From: Thiorhodovibrio sp.
Lineage (GTDB): Bacteria; Pseudomonadota; Gammaproteobacteria; Chromatiales; Chromatiaceae
NCBI GenBank assembly: GCA_007128075.1
Contig: SKYD01000041.1
Span: forward strand, 1-10,725
Direction: 5' to 3'
DNA: 10,725 nucleotides
Positions within the stretch are counted from its first letter, which is position 1. The number at the start of each line of letters is the position of its first letter. A program made the position numbers and the translations under genes. Positions 1-5,697 of the stretch are shown here, in pieces. Under the pieces are notes generated by a model. It was not told the DNA's origin and did not search any database. It was given only the letters and a program-made list of their open reading frames with translations.

Positions 1-738
1 GCGGGTCTGTCAGTGGAGGGCAAGCCAACCCGCTATCGCTTCAGCGAGCTGGATGTCACGCGGGTGCGGCGCATCATCGCGGGTGAGGATCAGCCCGAGC
101 CGGTGCCACCGAAAGGCAAGCCGCCCGAATTGTGCCCAGGCTGCGCCCATCGTGAGGCATTTTCAGCACTGCGTGATCTGGATTGTATCGTTTCAGGCGA
201 CATCGGCTGTTACACGCTGGGCGTGTTGCCGCCATTTTCAGCGATGGACACTTGCGTGTGCATGGGGGCGAGTATCGGTGTTGGCTTAGGATTGCGCCAC
301 GCCTTGCCGGCAGATGAGGCGCGGCGCGTGGTCAGCGTGATCGGCGATTCAACCTTTGTCCATTCTGGACTGACTGGGCTTGCCGAGATGGTCTACAACC
401 CACCGCCCACCGGGCATCTGGTGCTGATTTTGGACAATGAAACCACCGCCATGACTGGGCTACAGGAGCATCCAGGCACCGGGCGCAATCTCGGACATGA
501 TCCAGCCTATCGTCTTGATTTTGAGGCATTAGGGCGGGCGTTTGGGCTGGATTGTGTGGAGATGTTCGAAGGTTCCAGCAAAGACCGCGATCTAAAAACC
601 CGCATCGCCGAGCATCTTGCCAGCGAAAAAACTGTGCTCATGATCATCCGCCAGCCTTGTGTGTTAGCCGCACCCAAAATTCGGCTCTATGATCAGATCG
701 CCGCCGACCGCTGTGCGGCTGCACCCGCCGCCGCCTAA
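1..738 (+). CDS. iorA: Indolepyruvate:ferredoxin oxidoreductase alpha subunit, C-terminal part (5' end outside window)
   Basis: The frame is open to base 1, so the gene begins upstream; the GTG at 13 is an internal valine codon. The encoded part is the C-terminal thiamine-diphosphate domain of IorA, which with IorB oxidatively decarboxylates aryl-pyruvates (indolepyruvate, phenylpyruvate) to aryl-acetyl-CoA and passes electrons to ferredoxin. Visible motifs are CPGCAHR (Cys codons at 133 and 142), GDIGCYTLG (Cys at 208), GDSTF...HSG followed by LDNETTAMTG (diphosphate/Mg site), and RQPC (Cys at 658). In related 2-oxoacid oxidoreductases four such cysteines hold one [4Fe-4S] cluster. The protein stops about 26 residues after RQPC. 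Most IorA proteins continue there into a ferredoxin-like domain with two CxxCxxC clusters, and there is no room for it before iorB, which starts 18 bases after the stop codon. The family call is secure; the exact 2-oxoacid substrate is not. Confidence 0.9.
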   Translation, partial: AGLSVEGKPTRYRFSELDVTRVRRIIAGEDQPEPVPPKGKPPELCPGCAHREAFSALRDLDCIVSGDIGCYTLGVLPPFSAMDTCVCMGASIGVGLGLRHALPADEARRVVSVIGDSTFVHSGLTGLAEMVYNPPPTGHLVLILDNETTAMTGLQEHPGTGRNLGHDPAYRLDFEALGRAFGLDCVEMFEGSSKDRDLKTRIAEHLASEKTVLMIIRQPCVLAAPKIRLYDQIAADRCAAAPAAA

Positions 739-756
739 TCGCTGGAGAGCTAGACC

Positions 757-1239
757 ATGACCAATCAAACCACAAACATTGTGATTGCCGGTCTCGGCGG
801 TCAGGGCATCATCACCGCCTCGGATATTCTTGCCGAAGCCGCGCTGTTGGCAGGCTTTGATGTCAAAAAAAGCGAGCTGCACGGCATGAGCCAGCGCGGT
901 GGCTCAGTGACCTCGGATGTGCGCTACGGGAGTCGGGTGCTCAGTCCGATGGTGCCCGTTGGTGAGGCGGATGTGCTGTTAGTGATGGAGTCAACCCAGA
1001 TCGAGGTGGCGCGTCCGCAGATGCGCCCTGATGGCATTTTGCTCACGCCTGAGTGCATCCCCATGGACGCGCTGAAAAACAAAAAGAGCTTTAATATCGC
1101 CATGCTCGGCGTTCTTTCCACGGTGCTGGAACTTCCAGAAGCGCACTGGTATGAGGCGATGCACATCCATCTTGCCGAAAAATTGCATCGGCTCAATGAT
1201 GAGGCGTTTGCATTGGGGCGGCAAGTGCCGCGCCACTAA
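757..1239 (+). CDS. iorB: Indolepyruvate:ferredoxin oxidoreductase beta subunit, short form
   Basis: This 160-residue protein is the small partner of IorA. It opens with the gamma-type oxidoreductase signature GLGGQGI (residues 10-16) and continues with SELHGMSQRGGSV, typical of the pyruvate ferredoxin oxidoreductase gamma/IorB domain that helps bind CoA and the 2-oxoacid. The ATG at 757 is preceded by GGAG at 744-747, nine bases upstream, and follows iorA by 18 bases, so the two are surely one operon. The family usually runs to about 190-200 residues. Here the segment between the LLTPE strand and FNIAMLGVLS is short by roughly 30 residues, with no frameshift apparent. The gene ends nine bases before the convergent MotA/ExbB-like gene and no clear terminator is visible between them. 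Confidence 0.88.
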   Translation: MTNQTTNIVIAGLGGQGIITASDILAEAALLAGFDVKKSELHGMSQRGGSVTSDVRYGSRVLSPMVPVGEADVLLVMESTQIEVARPQMRPDGILLTPECIPMDALKNKKSFNIAMLGVLSTVLELPEAHWYEAMHIHLAEKLHRLNDEAFALGRQVPRH

Positions 1240-1248
1240 GTTCAGCGG

Positions 1249-2229
1249 CTATCGCGGATAATCGCGTGTAGAGATAATTGCTTGCTCAATGTTCTCAAGC
1301 ATGGCGTTAATCCGCTCATCAATCGCTGGAAATGCTGCTTTGGCCTTGTCGCGCAGCTCCGCAATGCTGGCGAGCAAGGCCTCTAATTCCATGGTTTCGT
1401 AGCGCAGACTACTGAGCGTTTCTTCTTGGTCATCGACATGCTTGGAGATGCGCATCGCTTGCTGGGTGAGTGCTTGCAGCGTGGTCTCGGACATGCGCAC
1501 ACTCTCCACTGCATGATCGAGCTGATCGCCTAGCTCCTGCATGTGGCGACGATATTGGTCTTGCCATTCCAAGAGTTTGGCTACAGCACCATCGAGCCGT
1601 CGAAAATTTTCGCCGAATTGTTCGCCAAGTTTGCTGTTAAAATCACGAATCACTTCTTCTAGCGCGGAAACCAATTGTCGTGAACCCAGCTCGCTGAGTT
1701 TTTCAGTAAAGTTCACTAACAACCCGGTGAGTTCACGGTGCTGTTGTGACATGCGCTCAAACAGTTGTTGATTAAATTTTTGTGTCAGCGCAACCTGCGC
1801 CTCAAGCAATTGGGTTTGGCGGGCAAGCAAGGCGCTGTCAGATTGCGTCACTGGCGTGCTGCCAGGGCCTGCTTGTGGGACGATCCCGAGCACCAGCACC
1901 AATCGCAAACACACACCCAGCAAAATTCCCATAATACTGGTGATAAACGCCAGCTTCAGCCCATCAAGCAACACCGGGATGCTGTATTCGACCTGCGAGA
2001 CATCAAAGCCCAGCAGCCCGATGGCAATTCCCAAAAAGGTGCCGAGAATCCCCAGCGTGGTGAGCAAGGTTGGCGCGGCGCGGCTAAACTGAGTGGCACG
2101 CCCGAGGGCAATCATCACCAGGGCTGTGACAAATAACACCACCAACATCACCACGAACAAGCCGATCAGCCCGATGGCATCGAGTTGATTGAGTGTGGCG
2201 ACCAGCCCAAGGGCAATCGAATCAAACAT
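1249..2229 (-). CDS. MotA/TolQ/ExbB-family proton-channel protein with long helical tail (ZorA-like), no adjacent partner
   Basis: This 326-residue inner-membrane protein has three hydrophobic segments at about residues 20-43, 57-76 and 92-116. The middle one contains TTLGILGTFLGIAIGL and the third LAFITSIMGILLG, the glycine/threonine-rich pattern of the MotA/TolQ/ExbB family, which forms the pentameric half of ion-driven motors. The remaining 200 residues are soluble, charged and predicted from heptad-like spacing to be largely helical or coiled coil. That recalls ZorA of Zorya defence systems more than flagellar MotA. Such channels need a MotB/ExbD/TolR/ZorB-type partner with a peptidoglycan- or receptor-binding domain; none is next to it, since it converges with iorB and diverges from the small gene at 2319. 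The start at 2229 has only a weak AGGA 12 bases upstream. The family is clear, the role unknown. Confidence 0.78.
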   Translation of the reverse strand: MFDSIALGLVATLNQLDAIGLIGLFVVMLVVLFVTALVMIALGRATQFSRAAPTLLTTLGILGTFLGIAIGLLGFDVSQVEYSIPVLLDGLKLAFITSIMGILLGVCLRLVLVLGIVPQAGPGSTPVTQSDSALLARQTQLLEAQVALTQKFNQQLFERMSQQHRELTGLLVNFTEKLSELGSRQLVSALEEVIRDFNSKLGEQFGENFRRLDGAVAKLLEWQDQYRRHMQELGDQLDHAVESVRMSETTLQALTQQAMRISKHVDDQEETLSSLRYETMELEALLASIAELRDKAKAAFPAIDERINAMLENIEQAIISTRDYPR

Positions 2230-2242
2230 TGCGCTATGCTAT

Positions 2243-2254
2243 CCTAAATTTAGG
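2243..2254. promoter_or_regulatory. Perfect 12-bp palindrome in the divergent intergenic region, possible operator
   Basis: CCTAAATTTAGG is an exact inverted repeat without spacer. It lies between the divergent starts of the channel gene (2229, minus) and the small proline-rich gene (2319, plus), in an AT-rich stretch. It is 14 bases from the minus-strand start and 20 bases upstream of a possible plus-strand -10 box. The position suits a site for a dimeric regulator, but a single 12-mer could occur by chance. Confidence 0.3.
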
Positions 2255-2273
2255 TGAAACGCTGCAAAGCTGC

Positions 2274-2279
2274 TATACT
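2274..2279 (+). promoter_or_regulatory. Possible -10 box for the small gene at 2319
   Basis: TATACT matches five of six bases of the sigma-70 -10 consensus and would start transcription near 2286, about 33 bases before the ATG. No convincing -35 hexamer lies 16-18 bases upstream, so an activator or another sigma factor may be needed, or the match may be accidental. Confidence 0.3.
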
Positions 2280-2305
2280 AAATGGTGTAGGTTGTTAATT
2301 CAAAC

Positions 2306-2313
2306 GAGGAGGT
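2306..2313 (+). promoter_or_regulatory. Strong ribosome binding site fixing the start at 2319
   Basis: GAGGAGGT contains the full AGGAGGT complement of the 16S rRNA 3' end and lies five bases before the ATG at 2319. It decides the start against an in-frame ATG at 2193, which lies inside the divergent channel gene. It is the strongest ribosome binding site noted in the window. Confidence 0.8.
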
Positions 2314-2318
2314 GCGTC

Positions 2319-2618
2319 ATGATTGATAGCTTTGCACCTGTCTATGTGCCGTTCACACCAACCGGGGCACGACCAACGGGGGCGGATCGTCTGGGGCTAG
2401 GCCAGGTGGCCATGCAGCCTGAGACCAGCCGCGCCCTCAATGCTCCCGATGAGGCGGATGCCAAACAGCCGTTTGATCCGCGCCGCACTGTGGACCAAGA
2501 TGTTCCGCCGCCACAGCCAACGCCGAGCAATGTGTTGGCAGCCCAGGCACGCTTTGCCGCCGCCAGTGGTGAATTTATTGCCGAGGCGGACATTGAACCG
2601 ATCACTTCAGTGCTTTGA
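2319..2618 (+). CDS. Small proline-rich hypothetical protein (99 aa)
   Basis: I do not recognise this protein. From the ATG at 2319 it is 99 residues long, beginning MIDSFAPVYVPFTPTG. It has no signal peptide, membrane segment or cysteine. Residues 1-70 are rich in Pro, Gly, Ala and Asp (for example a PPPQPTP run) and probably disordered. Residues 70-90 (NVLAAQARFAAASGEF) could form one amphipathic helix. The perfect Shine-Dalgarno, an upstream -10-like box and a hairpin just past the stop argue that it is a real, separately transcribed gene. Its position between a motor-like channel gene and the flagellar regulators allows a link to either, but nothing in the sequence proves one. It could be a small envelope- or flagellum-associated protein restricted to close relatives. 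Confidence 0.65.
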   Translation: MIDSFAPVYVPFTPTGARPTGADRLGLGQVAMQPETSRALNAPDEADAKQPFDPRRTVDQDVPPPQPTPSNVLAAQARFAAASGEFIAEADIEPITSVL

Positions 2619-2625
2619 TCCACCG

Positions 2626-2649
2626 CCCCCAGCGACCAAACGCTGGGGG
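2626..2649. terminator. Hairpin between convergent genes, likely bidirectional terminator
   Basis: CCCCCAGCG and CGCTGGGGG form a perfect 9-bp stem with the six-base loop ACCAAA. It begins eight bases after the stop of the plus-strand small gene and ends nine bases before the stop of the minus-strand comFB-like gene. Neither side has a proper U-tract, so it may terminate weakly or mainly protect the 3' ends of both transcripts. Confidence 0.55.
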
Positions 2650-2657
2650 TGAGTCGT

Positions 2658-2984
2658 TTAGTCATCCCGCTCTCGGCGGCGGCGATTGATGGTATCGAGT
2701 CCTGCCTTCACCGCCGCGTTCACCGCTTGATTCATCTTCGCAAGCTCCGCATCCTGCAAATGGTGGGCAAGATCGATGCCATGGCGAATATAACGCGCTG
2801 GCAGACGGTTGAGCGCCAGACACGCCAGATCATCAATCTGGTCTTGCTGCAAGGTCTCGTCGTCTTCGAGTAGTATCCGATGGATATGGTCAAGAACAAG
2901 TTGTTCGTAGTAGTTTAATATATTCGGGATCATAGGATTGGATGCATTCATGCTTGAAAACCAATAGTCTAAAGTATATGCCAT
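2658..2984 (-). CDS. ComFB-family protein
   Basis: The core from about residue 21 (NILNYYEQLVLDHI, then DDLACLALNRLPARYIRHG) matches the ComFB family named after a small protein of the Bacillus comF operon. The NxxE-type helix followed by the ALNxLPxxYI motif is the hallmark. The CxxC pair of Bacillus ComFB is absent. The protein ends in a very basic and acidic tail (RRRRERDD). ComFB-domain proteins of cyanobacteria have been reported to bind cyclic dinucleotides, which fits the neighbouring FleQ-like and HD-GYP genes; that role here is inference. The longest start (2984) touches the fleQ start with no intergenic DNA. A shorter start at Met12 (base 2951) would leave room for a minus-strand TATACT box at 2973-2978. 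No good Shine-Dalgarno supports either, so the start is uncertain. Confidence 0.75.
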   Translation of the reverse strand: MAYTLDYWFSSMNASNPMIPNILNYYEQLVLDHIHRILLEDDETLQQDQIDDLACLALNRLPARYIRHGIDLAHHLQDAELAKMNQAVNAAVKAGLDTINRRRRERDD

Positions 2985-4373
2985 ATGCTAAACAGGGACG
3001 AATCTGTAGATACCATCCCCATCGCTGTGTTTGGAGATCAGCCGATCTGTTGGCAGTTGCAATGTCAACTTGAGTTTTTAGGCTGTCTTATACGCCCCAT
3101 CAACTCTCTGACCGAGATTAACGAACAGACGACTGCTGCTCTGTGGCTCTGCGGCTCAGGCGATCAGCTTCGCCACTGGCTTGCCGATTGTTGCACGGCG
3201 CTGCCGACGATTCTGCACCTTACAGATCACGATGCCAACCTATTGGCACATTCTCAAGGTGTAGCGATCACCTCAGCCCCGCTCTCACTTGGGCAGGCGA
3301 TCAAAACCCTGGAGTGGATTCGTCTGCGCCAACAACCACCAGCCCAAGCTGATGATACACTCATCGGCGAGCATCCGAGTATGTTGATCCTCAAAGACCT
3401 GATTGCCAAGGTCGCCAAAGCCGATGCCTCGGTGTTGATTCTTGGCGAGACAGGATCGGGCAAAGAGGTGGTGGCGCGGGCGATCCACCAAGCCTCAGCA
3501 CGCGGCGATCAGCCATTTATCGCCGTCAACTGTGGCGCGATTCCGGGTGATTTACTGGAAAGCGAGCTGTTTGGCCATGAAAAGGGCGCGTTTACTGGCG
3601 CGTTCACCGCCCGCTCGGGGCGTTTTGAGCTGGCGGGGGACGGCACCATCTTTCTCGATGAGATTGGTGATATGCCGTTGTCGATGCAGGTGAAATTATT
3701 GCGGGTGCTTCAAGAGCGCACCTTTGAGCGCGTTGGGTCTAACAAACTACTCGTCACCAATGCGCGGATTATTTCGGCAACCCATCGTGATCTTGATGAT
3801 GCGGTGGCCAGCGGTACATTTCGCGAGGATTTGTTTTTTCGGCTCAATGTGTTTCCGCTGCGGATTCCGCCGTTGCGTGAGCGGGGCAGTGATCTGCCGC
3901 TGTTAATCGCCCAATTAGAGCAGCGGTTGCGCGCCCAAGGTGCCGAGCCATCGTACTTAACTCCGGGCGTGATCGCCCAATTACAACGCCACCCCTGGCC
4001 AGGCAATGTCCGCGAGCTGGCCAATCTGATCGAACAGCTCTCTATTATGTATCCGGCAACAATGATCGATCTTCATCAATTGCCGCCCCGATTTCGTCCG
4101 CCGCAGTTAGTCGAGCCGGTTTTACCAGAACACACCAGCAATGTAGAAGGCACAACAGATTCTGATCCGCCAACAGTGTTACCCGAAGGCACCGAGTTGC
4201 GCGAGTACCTAAATGAGCTGGAATGTTCGATGATTCGCTCAGCGTTAGAGGAAAATCATCATGTGGTCGCCCGTGCTGCCCGGCGACTGGGGATGCGGCG
4301 CACCACATTGGTTGAGCGGATGCGCAAATTTGGTTTGGAGCGCAGTGACTCCGGCACCGCGCCAAAATTTTGA
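2985..4373 (+). CDS. fleQ: FleQ-like sigma-54-dependent activator, flagellar master regulator
   Basis: This 462-residue activator has three parts. Residues 1-115 form a divergent receiver-like domain of the FleQ type with no recognisable phosphorylation site. Residues 130-370 are the AAA+ domain: Walker A GETGSGKE (154-161), the sigma-54-contacting loop GAFTGA (201-206), Walker B GTIFLDE (D225, E226), arginine region FREDLFFRLNVFPLRIPPLRER and sensor WPGNVREL. A Fis-type helix-turn-helix lies near 427-451, ending RRTTLVERMRKFGL, very like FleQ. FleQ with RpoN switches on class II flagellar genes and in Pseudomonas is restrained by cyclic-di-GMP and FleN. The linker before the AAA+ domain (QADDTLIGEHPS) lacks the arginine of the LFRS motif that, as I recall, contacts cyclic-di-GMP in P. 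aeruginosa FleQ. The ATG at 2985 has no clear ribosome binding site; no better start is seen. Confidence 0.85.
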   Translation: MLNRDESVDTIPIAVFGDQPICWQLQCQLEFLGCLIRPINSLTEINEQTTAALWLCGSGDQLRHWLADCCTALPTILHLTDHDANLLAHSQGVAITSAPLSLGQAIKTLEWIRLRQQPPAQADDTLIGEHPSMLILKDLIAKVAKADASVLILGETGSGKEVVARAIHQASARGDQPFIAVNCGAIPGDLLESELFGHEKGAFTGAFTARSGRFELAGDGTIFLDEIGDMPLSMQVKLLRVLQERTFERVGSNKLLVTNARIISATHRDLDDAVASGTFREDLFFRLNVFPLRIPPLRERGSDLPLLIAQLEQRLRAQGAEPSYLTPGVIAQLQRHPWPGNVRELANLIEQLSIMYPATMIDLHQLPPRFRPPQLVEPVLPEHTSNVEGTTDSDPPTVLPEGTELREYLNELECSMIRSALEENHHVVARAARRLGMRRTTLVERMRKFGLERSDSGTAPKF

Positions 4374-4397
4374 CATCTGCTTTAAGCTACATATAAT
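4370..4397 (+). promoter_or_regulatory. Consensus sigma-70 promoter for the HD-GYP gene (and probably fleR)
   Basis: TTGACA at 4370-4375 and TATAAT at 4392-4397 match both hexamers exactly, with a 16-base spacer. The -35 box overlaps the stop codon of the fleQ-like gene (TGA at 4371-4373). Transcription should start near 4404, giving a leader of about 28 bases before the ATG at 4432. This rules out in-frame starts at 4261 and 4396 for transcripts from this promoter. No sigma-54-type site was seen here. Confidence 0.75.
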
Positions 4398-4431
4398 GAT
4401 CTCAACAATCACATGCAGTAGCAAAACGGCC

Positions 4432-5664
4432 ATGTTAAAAAAAATTCATATTGATCAGCTCAGAAAAGGGATGTATATCCAAGAACTCTGCGGCTCTTGG
4501 ATGGAACATCCGTTTTGGCGTTCAAGTTTTTTACTCACCGAGAAGAAAGATTTCCAGAAAATTCTCGACAGCAGCATCACCGAACTCTGGATTGATACCG
4601 CCAAAGGCGCGGATGTCCAAGCAGGCGAACAAGCGATCTCTGAGGAACAAGCCCAGGCCGAGGTCAACAAAAAAATTCAGCAGCTTGCTGACACCAGCCA
4701 CAATAAGACTATACAGCCCGTTGCGATTGATGAGGAGTTAAACCGTGCGGCTAAAATCTGCACCCGCTCCAAAGAGGCGGTGGTCTCAATGTTTCAGGAG
4801 GCGCGTCTTGGCAACGCCATTGATGCCCACAATGCGCAGGCGTTGGTTGAGGAGATTTACGAGTCAGTGAACCGTCACAGCGCCGCTTTGTTGAGCTTGG
4901 CGCGACTGAAAACCGCCGATGATTACACTTACATGCATTCTGTTGCTGTCTGTGCGCTGATGATTGCACTTGCGCGCCAACTCAACCTCAGTGAACATGA
5001 GGTGCATCAAGCAGGGATGGCGGGGCTGCTGCATGACCTTGGCAAAGCATTTACACCAAATGAAGTGTTAAATAAGCCCGGAAAACTGACCGATGAAGAA
5101 TTTGCAATTATGAAATCCCATCCGAGCAAGGGCTATCATATTCTCAAAGAAACACCAAGCATTGATGATGTGGCGCTTGATGTGTGTTTGCACCACCATG
5201 AAAAAATTAACGGCTCAGGGTATCCTGAAGGGTTAAGCGGCGAGATGATCAGTCAATTTGCCAAAATGGGCGCAGTGTGTGATGTGTATGATGCCATCAC
5301 CTCCAACCGCCCCTACAAATCCGGCTGGGATCCAGCAGAATCTATCCGTAAAATGGCCGAGTGGACTGAAGGGCATTTCGACCCTCAGATATTTCAACAT
5401 TTTGTCAAAAGTATTGGCATTTATCCAACCGGCTCTCTGGTACGACTCGACTCAGAAAAACTAGGTGTCGTTATCGAGCAAACCCAGCATTCATTGCTGA
5501 CACCGAAAGTCAAGGTGTTTTATTCGATAAAATCTGGCACCCGCATCGCCCCGAAAGTGCTTGACCTGTCATCAGATCAGTGTAGCGATAAAATCCGCGG
5601 GCGCGAAAATCCAGCAGACTGGGATTTTCCTGATCTTATCGAGCTGTGGTCGGCTGGCTTATAA
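4432..5664 (+). CDS. DUF3391/HD-GYP cyclic-di-GMP phosphodiesterase
   Basis: The 410-residue protein starts MLKKIHIDQLRKGMYI, the usual beginning of DUF3391, which spans about residues 1-140. An HD-GYP domain follows at about 160-340. Its metal and catalytic residues appear intact: H169, the HDLGK motif (H201, D202), H230 in KSHPSKG, HHHEK at 254-258, NGSGYPEG at 260-267, and DVYDAITSNRPYK from D284. HD-GYP enzymes hydrolyse cyclic-di-GMP to pGpG or GMP; P. aeruginosa PA4108 has the same architecture. There is no membrane segment, so it should be cytoplasmic. I chose 4432 because it follows the promoter at 4370-4397 and matches the family N-terminus; a longer frame reaches back to 4261 inside fleQ. 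The leader shows no good Shine-Dalgarno. The gene lies where Pseudomonas has the kinase fleS, 33 bases before the fleR-like gene, so the two are probably co-transcribed. Confidence 0.9.
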   Translation: MLKKIHIDQLRKGMYIQELCGSWMEHPFWRSSFLLTEKKDFQKILDSSITELWIDTAKGADVQAGEQAISEEQAQAEVNKKIQQLADTSHNKTIQPVAIDEELNRAAKICTRSKEAVVSMFQEARLGNAIDAHNAQALVEEIYESVNRHSAALLSLARLKTADDYTYMHSVAVCALMIALARQLNLSEHEVHQAGMAGLLHDLGKAFTPNEVLNKPGKLTDEEFAIMKSHPSKGYHILKETPSIDDVALDVCLHHHEKINGSGYPEGLSGEMISQFAKMGAVCDVYDAITSNRPYKSGWDPAESIRKMAEWTEGHFDPQIFQHFVKSIGIYPTGSLVRLDSEKLGVVIEQTQHSLLTPKVKVFYSIKSGTRIAPKVLDLSSDQCSDKIRGRENPADWDFPDLIELWSAGL

Positions 5665-5697
5665 ATCCGTTATAGGAACACGAGGCGGTGTCACAGC

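Noticed and set aside
640..756. Frameshift hiding the missing ferredoxin domain of IorA
   Set aside because: Only about 96 bases separate the RQPC motif from the iorB start, far too few for a domain of some 60 residues, and no CxxC pattern is seen in other frames.
1240..1290. Terminator between the convergent iorB and channel genes
   Set aside because: Only nine bases separate the stops, and the nearby CGCGGATAATCGCG can form no more than a short weak stem inside coding sequence.
1765..2136. 123-codon plus-strand frame opposite the MotA/ExbB-like gene
   Set aside because: The translation is Gln/Asn/His-rich without family resemblance, while the opposite strand encodes conserved membrane segments.
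2245..2268. Sigma-28 (FliA) promoter upstream of the 99-residue gene
   Set aside because: A TAAA-type -35 and a poor GCCGATAA-like -10 can be drawn, but the spacer is eight bases instead of eleven.
2193..2318. N-terminal extension of the small gene to 141 residues from the ATG at 2193
   Set aside because: The extension lies partly inside the divergent channel gene and its start has no support, whereas the ATG at 2319 has a perfect AGGAGGT five bases upstream.
4261..4431. Longer HD-GYP protein starting at 4261 or at the in-frame ATG 4396
   Set aside because: The 4261 start is inside fleQ and 4396 lies within the -10 box of the consensus promoter. The DUF3391 family begins at the sequence encoded from 4432.
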